Shown piece after piece: positions 17,905 to 33,064 of a stretch of DNA of 64,000 nucleotides. Position numbers and translations under genes: made by a program. Where the stretch lies: contig NZ_CACSIP010000011.1 of assembly GCF_902705885.1 (NCBI RefSeq), positions 1-64,000 of the forward strand, written 5' to 3'. The DNA comes from Mycolicibacterium austroafricanum. GTDB lineage: Bacteria > Actinomycetota > Actinomycetes > Mycobacteriales > Mycobacteriaceae. The notes under the pieces are model-generated. The model searched no databases and was not told where the DNA came from. It worked only from the letters and a program-made list of their open reading frames with translations. Every line of letters begins with the position of its first letter. Position 1 is the stretch's first letter.

Positions 17905-18597
17905 CTAGACCGCCTGCGCGAGGTCGAGTTGCTCACGCACCCAGCCCAACACCGCTGTGGCCGCCGGATCGGCGGTCAGCGAGATCAGCACCGTGGGGCG
18001 TTCATCGCGGACCGTGGCCGCGTCGCGGCGCATCACGTCCAGATCGGCGCCGACCAGCGGTGCGAGGTCGGTCTTGTTGACCACCAGCAGATCCGAGTAC
18101 GTGACCCCCGGTCCACCCTTGCGGGGCACCTTGTCTCCGCCGGCGACGTCGATGACGAAGATCTGCACGTCCACCAGCCCCGAGGAGAACGTCGCGGTGA
18201 GGTTGTCGCCGCCGGACTCGACGAGGATCAGATCCAGATCGTCGTGGGCGGCGACGAGGTCGTCGATGGCGTCCAGGTTGGCGGTGATGTCGTCGCGGAT
18301 CGCGGTGTGCGGACAGCCGCCGGTCTGCACGGCGGCGATCCGGTCATCGGGCAGCACTGCGTGGCGGCGCAGGAAGTCGGCGTCCTCGGTGGTGTAGATG
18401 TCGTTGGTCAGCACCGCCAACGACAACTCGTCGCGGAGCTGGCGGCACAGCGCGGCCACCAGAGCCGTCTTGCCGGACCCGACCGGGCCGCCGACGCCGA
18501 TTCGCAACGGCTCCCCCGGCCGGCGTTCACGACGCGGACGGTCGGTGTGCACGTGCGGCTGGCCGACAGAATCCGAGGACAGAAAATGCGGTGGCAT
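17905..18597 (-). CDS. ureG: Urease accessory GTPase UreG
   Basis: A 230-residue SIMIBI-class GTPase that powers nickel insertion into urease. P-loop [13 protein letters not shown] near residue 35, [18 protein letters not shown], the metal-site motif [28 protein letters not shown] and the guanine-specificity NKTD are all present. The N-terminal 25 residues carry three histidines (a weak metal-holding patch), of interest because no ureE is present. ATG 18597 is 17 bases after the ureF stop; the frame extends far upstream inside ureF and is not used. Confidence 0.96.
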   Translation of the reverse strand: MPPHFLSSDSVGQPHVHTDRPRRERRPGEPLRIGVGGPVGSGKTALVAALCRQLRDELSLAVLTNDIYTTEDADFLRRHAVLPDDRIAAVQTGGCPHTAIRDDITANLDAIDDLVAAHDDLDLILVESGGDNLTATFSSGLVDVQIFVIDVAGGDKVPRKGGPGVTYSDLLVVNKTDLAPLVGADLDVMRRDAATVRDERPTVLISLTADPAATAVLGWVREQLDLAQAV

Positions 18598-18614
18598 CGG
18601 AGGTACCTTGCTTC

Positions 18615-19258
18615 TCAGGACGCGAAAAGTGGACGTTCGCGTTCGGTGTGGCGCTGGGCGAGAACGTCCAGCAATGGGTCTGAAAGATCGGAGAGCCCTT
18701 TGGCGGCCTCCGCGGCGGTCTGCTCGCACAGCGCCGAGAGTTCGAACGTCACCGCGGCGACGTCGCCAGGGTCCAGCGCCAACAGCCGCTGCGCCGCGGT
18801 CGCCGACCCCGTCATCGTCGTGTAGACCAGCGACAGCGCGGTGTGCTCGGGGGCCAGACCGCTCGCCGCCCCCACCGCGCCCGCAGCCACCGCGAGGTGC
18901 GGGGTCGCGCCCAGCGCCGCCCAGTCGTTGTCGGGCCAGACCCGCCGTGCCAGCCGGATCAGCCCGCGCCCCTGGGCACGAGATGCCTTGCGGGCGGCGG
19001 GAGCCGGTGTGCGAGCGTCGGTCTCGGTGTCGCCGCGCCCGCCGGCCGCAGCGCCGAGCGTCCCGCTGTGCACCGCTGCTGCCACCGACGCCGTGACCAG
19101 TCCCGTGGTGCGTATCCGGCGACGCAGGTACGCGCGCAGCGTGGGGAGATCGACGACCAGCCCGCTGGCGACCGCCTCCTCGATGCCGCCGGAGTGCACA
19201 TGCCCCCCGGTCGGCAGCCGTGAGTCGGACAAGGCCAGCAAGGTGGTCAGGTTCGACA

Positions 19259-19259
<1 letters not shown>
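18615..19259 (-). CDS. ureF: Urease accessory protein UreF
   Basis: A 214-residue, largely helical UreF-family protein that bridges UreD and UreG. The N-terminal [24 protein letters not shown] matches the family start (SDSxxPxGxxxxSxGxE). The Ala/Pro-rich stretch near residues 70-95 is a low-complexity insert. Its ATG overlaps the ureC stop (TGATG), so translation is coupled. Confidence 0.93.
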
Positions 19260-20972
<1,713 letters not shown>

Positions 20973-20980
<8 letters not shown>

Positions 20981-21293
20981 CGGTCGCGTCCAATCTGCCG
21001 GGCGGGTTCAGGCTCAGGCCGTGGACTTCACGGTTGCCGGTCAGCGGGATCAGCGAAACGCGTTGTGCGACACCGGGTTCGAATCTGATAGCCGTTCCAG
21101 CCGGGATGTCGAACCGGTGTCCGTGTGCGGCGGCCCGGTCGAACTGCAGGGCGCCGTTGGCCTGCGGCACGTGCACATGGCTGCCTACCTGAACGGGGCG
21201 GTCGCCGGTGTTGAGGATCTCCAACTCCAGCCGGGGGGCTCCCGGATTGATCTCGATGGTCCCTTCGCCGTACACGACTTCGCCTGGGATCAC
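20973..21293 (-). CDS. ureB: Urease beta subunit UreB
   Basis: A 106-residue beta-type structural subunit starting [18 protein letters not shown], with the family strands [21 protein letters not shown] and [18 protein letters not shown]. It forms the (alpha beta gamma) trimer with UreA and UreC. It begins 12 bases after ureA and its 3' end overlaps the ureC start. Confidence 0.97.
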
Positions 21294-21305
21294 GTCACTC
21301 CTGCC

Positions 21306-21608
<303 letters not shown>

Positions 21609-21650
21609 AGTTCGCGATCCTGCCACGGCGGGCGGCAGTCGGCAGCGCGG

Positions 21651-22052
21651 CTATTCGTCAGGCAGATTCTGCAGTCGCACCTGACCGCGCGCGAGCAGCC
21701 GGTCGTCGGCGTCGGTGATGGCGATCAGCCACAGCTGCTGGCGACGGCCGCGGTGAATCGGCGTGGACGAAGCGGTCACGGTGCCGGAGCCGACGGCGCG
21801 CAGGAAGTCGGTGTTGTTGTTGACGCCGACGACGCGGCCACCGCCGTTGGCGGCCAGCCAGACCGAGGCGGACACGCTGGCCAGGCTCTCGACGATCGAG
21901 CAGTACACGCCGCCGTGCACGATGCCGTGCGGCTGGAGCAGCTCGTCGCTGATCTGAAGCTGTGCGCGCCCGCCGTCGGGGGTCATGTCGAGATACGTCA
22001 GTCCGAGCAGGCGGTCGAATCCGTCGCCGAGGCCGGGAAAGTCAGTCGTCAC
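21651..22052 (-). CDS. PaaI-type hotdog thioesterase (Rv1847-like)
   Basis: A 133-residue single hotdog-fold acyl-CoA thioesterase. The signature HGIVHGGVYCSIVES (with HGG and the distal Glu) is near residue 42, and the VNNNTDFLRAV strand follows. It cleaves acyl- or aryl-CoA thioesters; exact substrate unknown. The start is GTG 22052. It sits immediately before ureA as Rv1847 does in M. tuberculosis, but a functional link to urease is not evident. Confidence 0.88.
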   Translation of the reverse strand: MTTDFPGLGDGFDRLLGLTYLDMTPDGGRAQLQISDELLQPHGIVHGGVYCSIVESLASVSASVWLAANGGGRVVGVNNNTDFLRAVGSGTVTASSTPIHRGRRQQLWLIAITDADDRLLARGQVRLQNLPDE

Positions 22053-22138
22053 GGCTCGTGTTTACACGTGCTCCGCGCGCACGTGCACGCGGGGCACCAG
22101 AGATCGCCGCCGGCCGGGATCGCCCTTTGCAGAAATGC

Positions 22139-22171
22139 GGACGGGCCCCACGCAGTGCGTGGGGCCCGTCC
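22139..22171 (-). terminator. Perfect 15-bp hairpin after FhuF-like gene
   Basis: The arms GGACGGGCCCCACGC (22139-22153) and its exact complement (22157-22171) enclose a 3-base loop. It lies downstream of the minus-strand FhuF-like gene and before the thioesterase start, so it probably ends the iron-regulated transcript. Confidence 0.75.
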
Positions 22172-22250
22172 TTCGTGTGGACCGGGGGTCTCTGCAGCCC
22201 TCAGGACTCCGGCGCGGTCCGGTGGTTCGGATCGTGAACTGCTTTAGAGC

Positions 22251-22269
22251 ATAGGCAAGGCTGCCCTAA
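22251..22269. promoter_or_regulatory. Weak IdeR-like box at FhuF-like 3' end
   Basis: ATAGGCAAGGCTGCCCTAA agrees with the IdeR consensus TTAGGTTAGGCTAACCTAA at 14 of 19 positions and resembles the CAAGGCTTGCC variant of DtxR-family sites. It overlaps the stop codon of the FhuF-like gene. It could serve the thioesterase/urease side, but that is about 200 bases away. Confidence 0.3.
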
Positions 22270-23045
22270 TTAATCAAGGCTTTCGCCGAAGTCATCCGCG
22301 ATGTTCCGCGCACGGGCAACCCGAAGCCGACGAAGGCGTCCAGCACCGCCTGCCCGCGACGCATGCTGACCACCTCGCTCGAGCCCGCCAGCAGCGGTAT
22401 CTGGGTCGCGGCGCCGACGACGGACCCGCCGACGAGGTGCCACATCGACGCCACCGTCATCGCCCCGCCGCTGACGTCGGCCAGCTTGAGGAACACAGGC
22501 GCCAGGGCGCGGTGGCTGCGATGGGCGATCCACGTCGTCAGGGCTGCTTCGCTGGGAAGCGCGACGATCCCGTCCTGGGCGGACCGGCCGACGCCGATCT
22601 TCGTGCGGTCGCCGAAGAACGGATCGTCGGGCAGTCCGCGCACCGTCGGATCCGCGACGCCGACCCAATCGATGGCGCCCTCGGAGTCGACGTGCACCCA
22701 GAGGTTCTCCAGTCCGGTGTCCCAGGCGCGTCCCTCGAGGACGAGAAGCGGGATCACCCGGCCGACGACCACGTGGGCGAAGGTCGCGGCGAGCTGCTGT
22801 GCGACGGATGACCGGCTCTCGGTCTCGGCGACCCCGGCGTCGAACATCGTCTGGAGCCGGTCGGTGGTCAGGACCTCGGCCAGCGGCCACCATCGGCGGC
22901 GGGACAGATCGCCCATCACCGCCACGCCGTAGACCCGGGGGCATTCGCGGTACAGCTCGCGGAGCCGCCGGCTGGATTCGTGGATCGGCAGCGTTCTGCC
23001 GATCGACATTCCTGCGATGAGCGGATCCTCGATCGCGACCGTCAT
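22266..23045 (-). CDS. FhuF-like iron-metabolism protein lacking the C-terminal Cys cluster
   Basis: A 259-residue protein with the layout of FhuF-type siderophore-iron reductases: an N-terminal helical part, VVVGRVIPLLVLEGRAWDTG in the middle, and HRALAPVFLKLADVSGGAMTVASMW near residue 175 followed by SVVGAATQIPLL. The usual [2Fe-2S] cysteines at the C-terminus are absent; the end reads FGLPVRGTSRMTSAKALIN, with no cysteine. It may therefore bind siderophore without reducing iron, or the family call may be loose. GGAGG precedes ATG 23045. An IdeR box overlaps a TATAGT -10 upstream, so iron repression is likely. It is divergent from blaI. Confidence 0.6.
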   Translation of the reverse strand: MTVAIEDPLIAGMSIGRTLPIHESSRRLRELYRECPRVYGVAVMGDLSRRRWWPLAEVLTTDRLQTMFDAGVAETESRSSVAQQLAATFAHVVVGRVIPLLVLEGRAWDTGLENLWVHVDSEGAIDWVGVADPTVRGLPDDPFFGDRTKIGVGRSAQDGIVALPSEAALTTWIAHRSHRALAPVFLKLADVSGGAMTVASMWHLVGGSVVGAATQIPLLAGSSEVVSMRRGQAVLDAFVGFGLPVRGTSRMTSAKALIN

Positions 23046-23073
23046 GGCACCTCCAATCTGAGTTAGCTCTGGG

Positions 23074-23092
23074 TTAGGTTAGCCTTACTATA
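23074..23092 (-). promoter_or_regulatory. IdeR iron box over the FhuF-like promoter
   Basis: TTAGGTTAGCCTTACTATA on the plus strand matches 15 of 19 consensus positions, with one half-site (TTAGGTTAG) perfect. On the minus strand TATAGT at its upstream end fits a -10 box, so bound IdeR would block RNA polymerase. It lies 29-47 bases from the ATG. Confidence 0.75.
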
Positions 23093-23230
23093 GTGCCGAG
23101 CCTGTCGCGGGCTACCCCCTGTGATTGGACTCACAAAGGGCGATAATGGAGGGGTGAACGAGGCTCCACCGGCCTGCGCCGCCCGACTTCCCGGACCCGC
23201 GACCTGGGCTCGGAACGGATACGACACGCG

Positions 23231-23263
23231 GTAGTAATCCCGTAGTACGCTTTGGGCTACTGC
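23231..23263 (+). promoter_or_regulatory. Repeated GTAGTA motifs before blaI, candidate BlaI operator
   Basis: GTAGTA occurs at 23231-23236 and again at 23242-23247, 11 bases apart (one helical turn), and an inverted CTACTG follows at 23258-23263. The array lies just before the blaI ribosome site, the right place for autoregulation. Confidence 0.45.
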
Positions 23264-23282
23264 TGGTAGGAGATGAACTGAG

Positions 23283-23699
23283 ATGGCCAAGGTGACACGG
23301 CTCGGGGAGCTGGAGCGGTCCGTGATGGACCACCTGTGGTTCGCAGATGAGCCCCAGACGGTGCGCCAGGTGCACGAGGCCCTGGCAGCGCACCGCGACC
23401 TTGCGTACACGACCATCATGACCGTGCTGCAGCGGCTGGCGAAGAAGAATCTGGTCGTCCAGCACCGCGATGATCGCGCACACCGCTATGCCCCCACCCA
23501 CGGTCGCGACGAACTGGTCGCCGGGCTGATGGTGGACGCGCTCGACCAGGCCGCCGACTCCGGCAGCCGGGAGGCCGCGTTGGTGCATTTTGTCGAGCGG
23601 GTCGGTGCCGGCGAGGCGGCGGCGCTACGCCGGGCGCTGGCTGAACTCGAGGACAAAGAACGTCACAACCCACCCGCTGGCGGTTCGGGTACCGGCTGA
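23283..23699 (+). CDS. blaI: BlaI/MecI-family winged-helix repressor
   Basis: A 138-residue dimeric repressor. The N-terminal winged helix is clear: LGELERSVMDHLWF, VRQVHEALAAHRDLAYTTIMTVLQRLAKKNLV as recognition region, then the wing with HRYAPTHGRDE. A C-terminal helical dimer part follows. In mycobacteria this regulator controls beta-lactamase and respiratory genes and is released when BlaR cleaves it. AGGAGA is 9 bases before ATG 23283. It is followed by blaR on the same strand after 14 bases. Confidence 0.95.
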   Translation: MAKVTRLGELERSVMDHLWFADEPQTVRQVHEALAAHRDLAYTTIMTVLQRLAKKNLVVQHRDDRAHRYAPTHGRDELVAGLMVDALDQAADSGSREAALVHFVERVGAGEAAALRRALAELEDKERHNPPAGGSGTG

Positions 23700-23713
23700 G
23701 AGACACTTACAGC

Positions 23714-24679
23714 GTGTCCGCGCTGGCCTTCACCATCGTCGCTCTGCTCCTGTCGGGGCCGGTGCCGGCGATGCTGGCGCGAGCCGGCTGGCCGCTGCGT
23801 GCGCCACGCGCGGCAATTGTGTTGTGGCAGGCGATCGCCCTGGCCGCGGTGCTCTCGGCGTTCTCCGCGGGAATCGCCATCGCCAGCCGACTGTTCGTGC
23901 CCGGTGAGGACGGGCGCCCCACGGCCACCCTCACCAGTGAGATCACCGTCCTGGGGTGGCCACTGTGGACCGTGTACGTCACCGTTTTCGCTCTCACCCT
24001 GGTGATCGGCGCCCGGCTGGTCATGTCCGTGCTCAACGTCGCGATCGCCACCCGGCGTCGGCGTGCCCACCACCGGATGGTCGTCGACCTCGTCGGTGCG
24101 TCGCACCTGAGCGCCCCCCATCTGTGCAGCCACTATCCGCGCCCCCTGGCCGGCGTGGGACTCCGCATCCTGGACGTGGCCGAGCCACTGGCGTACTGCC
24201 TGCCGGGTGTCCGCAGCCGCGTCGTGGTCAGTGAGGGCGCGCTGAGCACGCTGTCGGACAGCGAAGTCACCGCGATCCTCACCCATGAGCGTGCCCATCT
24301 GCGGGCCCGTCACGACCTCGTGCTCGAGATGTTCACCGCGGTCCACGCCGCGTTTCCCAGGTTCGTCCGCAGCGCCAACGCGCTGACCGCGGTGCGGTTG
24401 CTGATCGAGATGCTCGCCGACGACGCGGCGGTGCGCACCACCGGTCCGACCCCGCTGGCCCGGGCGCTGGTCGCGTGTGCGGCCGGCCCGACCCCGCGAG
24501 GCGCTCTGGCCGCCGGCGGGCCGACGACGGTGGTGCGGGTACGACGCCTCTGCGGTGAGCCGAACAGCCGGATCGTCGCAGCAGGCGCGTACTTCGCAGC
24601 GGCGGCGGTTCTGGTCGTACCGACCGTCGCCCTGGCGGTGCCGTGGCTCAACGAGCTGCATCGACTGTTTCTTGCGTGA
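23714..24679 (+). CDS. blaR: BlaR1/MecR1-type M56 membrane metalloprotease
   Basis: A 321-residue membrane peptidase likely to inactivate BlaI. It has hydrophobic helices near residues 5-22, 35-55, 78-105 and 292-312. The zinc site HERAH is in AILTHERAHLRARHD near residue 194, with a downstream EMLADDAAV segment giving the third ligand. It lacks the extracellular penicillin-binding sensor domain of staphylococcal BlaR1, as is usual for the short actinobacterial form. GTG 23714 follows blaI closely. Confidence 0.9.
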   Translation: MSALAFTIVALLLSGPVPAMLARAGWPLRAPRAAIVLWQAIALAAVLSAFSAGIAIASRLFVPGEDGRPTATLTSEITVLGWPLWTVYVTVFALTLVIGARLVMSVLNVAIATRRRRAHHRMVVDLVGASHLSAPHLCSHYPRPLAGVGLRILDVAEPLAYCLPGVRSRVVVSEGALSTLSDSEVTAILTHERAHLRARHDLVLEMFTAVHAAFPRFVRSANALTAVRLLIEMLADDAAVRTTGPTPLARALVACAAGPTPRGALAAGGPTTVVRVRRLCGEPNSRIVAAGAYFAAAAVLVVPTVALAVPWLNELHRLFLA

Positions 24680-24745
24680 GCGTCCCACCCACGCTGGGTG
24701 TTGGATGACCAGTAGCTGTGCCGTCACGAGAGAAGGGTTTCGTCT

Positions 24746-28746
<4,001 letters not shown>

Positions 28747-28763
<17 letters not shown>

Positions 28764-30285
28764 CGCCTGCGCCGGTGCTCCACAAGCCCAATATCGCTGT
28801 CGGGACGGCGGCGAACACCAGCAGAGCCGCCGCGTAGGGCGCTGCGGCGGCGTAGTCGCTGACCGTGCTGTAGTTCCACAGCCGAGTCGCCAGGGTGTCG
28901 GTGCCGGTCGGGTGCAGCAGAAGCGTGACCGGTAATTCTTTCATGCAGGTCAACAACACCAGCGCCGCACCGGCTGCGATGCCGGGCAGCGCGATTCTGG
29001 CGGTCACCGCGCCGAAGGCGCGCTGAGGTGTGCGGCCCAGCGAACGGGCCACCTCCTCCAGGCGAGCGGGGACGGCTTCCACTGCCGTACGGACCGATCC
29101 GATCGCCAGAGGCACGAACAGAACCGTATAGGCAAGGATCAGCAGCGGTTCGCGCTGGTAGATCGGACGCAGCAGCAGCACGCCGAGCGACACCATCGAG
29201 ATCGCGATCACGATCGCCGGCAACCCGTGCGCCACATAGCTGACCCCTTCCAACGTCCGGGTGGCCCGATCGCGGTGCCGGGCGGCGAGGACGCCGAGCG
29301 GCAGCGCCGCGGCGGTCGACGCCACCGCGGCAGCAACCGAGAGCCAGACCGTCGATCCGAGTGCCGAGAACCATTCCGCGACATCCCACCGCGGACCCGC
29401 CGTCAGAAGCCAATCTGCCAGCGTCACACTGGGAACGACGATCGCGGCGGTGAGAACGGCCACCGGCACCAACAGTGCGACCCAGTTCCAGGCCCCGAGC
29501 CGATTCAACGGCGCAGGCCGGGGCGCACCGCCGCCGATCCGGGACGAGGCGGCCCGCCCCCGGGCGCGGCTTTCGGCGAGCACCAGCGCCACCGCGAACG
29601 CCATCAGCACCAGCGAGAGCACCGCCGCCCGGGCGGGGTTGAACCCGGAGCGGTACGCGCCGTAGATCACCCATGTGAACGCCTCGAAACGCATCGCGGC
29701 GACCGCACCGAAATCGCTGAGCACATACAGGCCGACCAGCAGCGCGCCGGCGGCGATCGCGGCGCGGGCCTGGCGCAAGGTCACCCGGAAGAGCACCGCG
29801 AATCCCCCGAGGCCCAGCGACCGCGCCACCTCCTCCTGGGCCGGGTCGACGCGCGCCAGAGCGGCCATCGTGGTCAGCAGCACCAGCGGATAGCTGACAA
29901 GCGTCAGGACAAGACAGGCGCCCCAGAAACCGGCAATGCCGGGAAAGGCGGAGACCCACAGGTAGGCCAGCAGATAGCTCGGCATGGCCAGGGGCAGGGT
30001 CAGGGTGACCGCGAGGGCGCGCCTGGCCCGGATGTCGGTGCGGGTGACCAGCACCGCCAACCCCACCCCGAGGACCACGCACGCCGCGGTGACCACGACC
30101 ACGAGCAGCAGCGACCGGCCGACCAACGCTGCGGTGCGTGGCTGGACCAATTCCTCGATGACAAACGGCCAGCCGCGCTCCAACGCCCGCGCTGCCAGAT
30201 AGACCAGCGGGATCAGCGTGCCGGCCGCAACGAGGGCCGCCGGTATCAGCAGCAGCGCGGGCGGCCGGCTGCGCCCCACGGTCAC
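28747..30285 (-). CDS. Ferric-iron ABC transporter permease, fused two-domain (FbpB/AfuB type)
   Basis: A 512-residue inner-membrane permease with about twelve helices. Two complete permease domains are fused: each has its own ATPase-contact (EAA) loop, EEVARSLGLGGFAVLF near residue 150 and EEVARSLGRTPQRAFG near residue 415. Molybdate ModB has only one such domain; the double form is typical of FbpB/FutB/ThiP transporters. GTG 30285 lies 10 bases after the binding-protein stop and the ATPase overlaps its end. Confidence 0.92.
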
Positions 30286-30295
30286 CTCAACCCGG

Positions 30296-31324
30296 TCAGT
30301 TGGTCAGCAAGCCGGTCTCGACCAGCAATTCCTGCGTGGCCTCGATGTCGTCGAGCTGTGAGAGGTCCACTGCGGGCGGCTGCAGGTCGCTCAGCGGCGG
30401 AATCGCGGCCGATGATGCGACGCCGGCCACGAGTGGGAACTCCGCCGTCTCCTCGGCGAAGTACTGCTGGGCGGACTCGCCTACCAGATATGCGGCAAAT
30501 GCCTGTGCCCCCTCGGGATTCGGCGCCGACTTCAGCACCCCGACACCGGCGACGTTGACCAGGCCGCCGGGATCCCCCGGCGCCATGAACTGATTCTCCG
30601 CGGTGACGGCGTCAGCACCTTTGGAGTTGATCAGCTCGTACAGGTAGTAGTGATTCACCGGGCCGAGTGCGACCTCGCCGGAATCCACGGCATCTCGCAC
30701 CGCGACGTTGTTCTCGTATGCCTGCGGATCCTGGGCCTCGAACGCCCGCAACCATTCCTCGGCGCCGTCCTCCCCGCGGAGCACCCGCAGCCCGGTCACG
30801 AACGCCTGCCAGGAGGCGTTGCTGGGGGCGAACCCGATGTTGCCCTTCCACTCCGGCGCCAGCAGACCGTCGATGGTGTCGGGTGGATTGGGCGCCAGGG
30901 TCGGGTTGTACACGATCACGCGCGCCCGGCCGGAGACACCGACCCAGGTGCCGTCCGCTGCCGAATACTGCGCGGGAACCGCCTCCAGCGTCGCGGCGTC
31001 GATGGGTGCCAGCAACCCTGCCTTGGACACTGCGCCCAGCGCGCCCGCGTCCTGCGACAAGAACACGTCGGCGGGCGACCGGTCCCCCTCGGTGAGCAGC
31101 TGTGCCGCCATCTCACCGGAGCCGGCATAACGTGTCTCGACCTCGATGCCGGTGTCGGTGGTGAACTGCTCGATCAACGGTGCGACCAGTTCTTCGCTGC
31201 GGCCGGAGTACACGACGATCTTGTCGCTGTCCTCAGACTGTGATTGCGACCCGCAGGCTGTGAAAGCCAGCATCGCCGCCACGATTCCGAACGCGCCGAC
31301 GGCGCGGGAGATCGACATCGACAT
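30296..31324 (-). CDS. Iron(III)-binding lipoprotein of ABC transporter (FbpA/FutA type)
   Basis: A 342-residue exported solute-binding protein. The signal peptide ends AFTACGSQS with a lipobox Cys. The mature protein starts IVVYSGRSEELVAPLIEQF and has GSGEMAAQLLTEG, PADVFLSQDAG and NHYYLYEL; the paired tyrosines of the last motif are iron ligands in FbpA/FutA relatives. It should deliver ferric iron to the downstream permease. ATG 31324 has GGAG 8 bases upstream. An IdeR box lies 78-96 bases upstream. First gene of the operon. Confidence 0.9.
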   Translation of the reverse strand: MSMSISRAVGAFGIVAAMLAFTACGSQSQSEDSDKIVVYSGRSEELVAPLIEQFTTDTGIEVETRYAGSGEMAAQLLTEGDRSPADVFLSQDAGALGAVSKAGLLAPIDAATLEAVPAQYSAADGTWVGVSGRARVIVYNPTLAPNPPDTIDGLLAPEWKGNIGFAPSNASWQAFVTGLRVLRGEDGAEEWLRAFEAQDPQAYENNVAVRDAVDSGEVALGPVNHYYLYELINSKGADAVTAENQFMAPGDPGGLVNVAGVGVLKSAPNPEGAQAFAAYLVGESAQQYFAEETAEFPLVAGVASSAAIPPLSDLQPPAVDLSQLDDIEATQELLVETGLLTN

Positions 31325-31401
31325 CAAGTGAGCTCCATCTGTTGGTGAACGGCGTGCTGGCTGCGGCACACCTGCGATCTGGGACCGAACCTACCATTGG
31401 G

Positions 31402-31420
31402 TGAGGTTAGGCTAACTGAA
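31402..31420 (-). promoter_or_regulatory. IdeR iron box upstream of the iron transporter operon
   Basis: TGAGGTTAGGCTAACTGAA matches TTAGGTTAGGCTAACCTAA at 16 of 19 positions, with the central GGTTAGGCTAAC intact. It lies about 80 bases before the binding-protein ATG and supports iron repression. It also lies upstream of the plus-strand genes from 31533. Confidence 0.8.
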
Positions 31421-31532
31421 CGGTGGCCGGGCGAGAAATGCCCGGTGGCTCAGCTAGCATGTGTTGACCATCAGTCGAATCCGGCGGCTCAGCGCTGCCG
31501 CGAATCGTCCGCGCGAAAACGAAAGGGACCAG

Positions 31533-31706
31533 GTGCCGCAGGCACTGGACGGAGGCCCATCCGAGCCGGCCGTACACGCCGAGCAGCCCGGCGATGAGCC
31601 CGCCGAGGCCGAGCCGTCCCCTAGTCGGCCGGGCACCCTGCCCGGCGTCTCCGGTCGCCCGATCGACCTGCTCCGCGCCGCCCCGACCGCGGGAGCACTG
31701 CCGTGA
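31533..31706 (+). CDS. Small hypothetical protein coupled to CBS membrane protein
   Basis: A 57-residue hydrophilic, Pro/Glu/Ala-rich protein from GTG 31533, with AAAGGGA about 6 bases upstream. The C-terminal half ([17 protein letters not shown]) looks more protein-like than random. Its TGA overlaps the next gene's GTG (GTGA, 31703-31706), a typical coupled junction. Function unknown; it might only serve as a leader for translation of the membrane protein. Confidence 0.45.
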   Translation: MPQALDGGPSEPAVHAEQPGDEPAEAEPSPSRPGTLPGVSGRPIDLLRAAPTAGALP

Positions 31707-33064
31707 GCCCGCTGATGTCCATGCTGGCGCTGCTGGCGTTCATGATGCTCACCGCGGGAACTGCGGTGTTCGTCGCCGCGGAGTTCAGTCTGACCGCGCT
31801 CGAGCGCAGCACCGTCGAGGCCAACGTCCGCACCGGTGACCGCCGCGACCAGCTCGTCCAGAAGGCCCACCGCACGCTGTCCACCCAGCTGTCCGGCGCT
31901 CAGGTGGGCATCTCGATCACGACGCTGGCCACCGGGTTCCTCGCTGAACCCGTCGTCGCGCGGCTGATCGCGCCGGGGCTGAGTGCCGTCCGGGTGCCGG
32001 AGCAGTTCGTCAGCGGCCTGGCCCTGGCTTTGGCGATCCTGCTCGCCACCTCCATCTCCATGGTGTTCGGCGAGCTGGTACCCAAGAACCTCGCCGTCGC
32101 CCGGCCCGTTCCGACCGCGCGGTGGTCGGCGGGTCCCCAGCTGTTCTTCTCGTTCACGTTCACGCCGCTGATCCGGTTCACCAACGGAACCGCGAATCGG
32201 ATTCTCCGACGAATGGGTATCGAGCCCGCCGAAGAACTGCGCTCTGCGCGGTCACCGCAGGAGTTGGTGTCGCTGGTGCGCACGTCGGCGCGCAGCGGGT
32301 CGCTCGACCCGGTGACCGCCGTCCTGGTGAACCGCTCGTTGCAGTTCGGGGAGCGCACCGCCGAGGAGCTGATGACACCGCGGTCCAAGATCGACACGCT
32401 GGAGGCCGAGGACACGGTGGCCGACCTCAGCGAGGCGGCGGTGCGGACCGGGCATTCCCGCTTCCCGGTGATCCGGGGCGACCTCGACGAAACCATCGGT
32501 GTGGTCCACGTCAAACAGGTGTTCGCGGTGCCGTACGGGGAACGGTCCTCCACCCGGCTGGCCGATATCGTGCAGCCGGTCGCCAAGGTGCCGTCGACCC
32601 TCGACGGCGACGCGGTGATGTCGGAGGTGCGCGCCAACGGCCTGCAGACGGCGCTGGTGGTCGACGAGTACGGCGGCTCGGCGGGCATGGTCACGGTCGA
32701 GGATCTGATCGAGGAGATCGTCGGAGACGTCCGCGACGAACACGACGACGAACCGCCGGACGTGGTGGCCGCCGGGCGAGGCTGGCAGGTGTCCGGGCTG
32801 CTGCGCATCGACGAGGTGGCCGAGAGCACCGCGTTCCGCGCGTCGGAAGGCGACTACGAAACCATCGGCGGTTTGGTGCTCGAGACCTTGGGCCACATCC
32901 CGGAAGAGGGCGAATCGGTGGAGCTGACCGCCTTCAACCCGGATGGTTCCATCGAGGATCCGGTGCGCTGGCGGGCGACGGTGCTGCGGATGGACGGCCG
33001 CCGGATCGACCTGCTCGAGCTCGCCGAGCTGGGCCACCGCGGCGACGTGGATGGGGCCAGCTGA
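31703..33064 (+). CDS. CNNM/HlyC-CorC-type membrane protein with CBS pair (Rv1842c-like)
   Basis: A 453-residue protein: DUF21/CNNM membrane domain (about 1-190, starting [16 protein letters not shown] and including [17 protein letters not shown]), then a CBS pair (about 215-340, with [12 protein letters not shown] and [17 protein letters not shown]), then a CorC/HlyC domain (about 350-440). CNNM relatives move or regulate Mg2+; other members act in membrane stress. GTG 31703. It overlaps the second CBS gene by one base (TGATG). Confidence 0.9.
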   Translation: MSPLMSMLALLAFMMLTAGTAVFVAAEFSLTALERSTVEANVRTGDRRDQLVQKAHRTLSTQLSGAQVGISITTLATGFLAEPVVARLIAPGLSAVRVPEQFVSGLALALAILLATSISMVFGELVPKNLAVARPVPTARWSAGPQLFFSFTFTPLIRFTNGTANRILRRMGIEPAEELRSARSPQELVSLVRTSARSGSLDPVTAVLVNRSLQFGERTAEELMTPRSKIDTLEAEDTVADLSEAAVRTGHSRFPVIRGDLDETIGVVHVKQVFAVPYGERSSTRLADIVQPVAKVPSTLDGDAVMSEVRANGLQTALVVDEYGGSAGMVTVEDLIEEIVGDVRDEHDDEPPDVVAAGRGWQVSGLLRIDEVAESTAFRASEGDYETIGGLVLETLGHIPEEGESVELTAFNPDGSIEDPVRWRATVLRMDGRRIDLLELAELGHRGDVDGAS

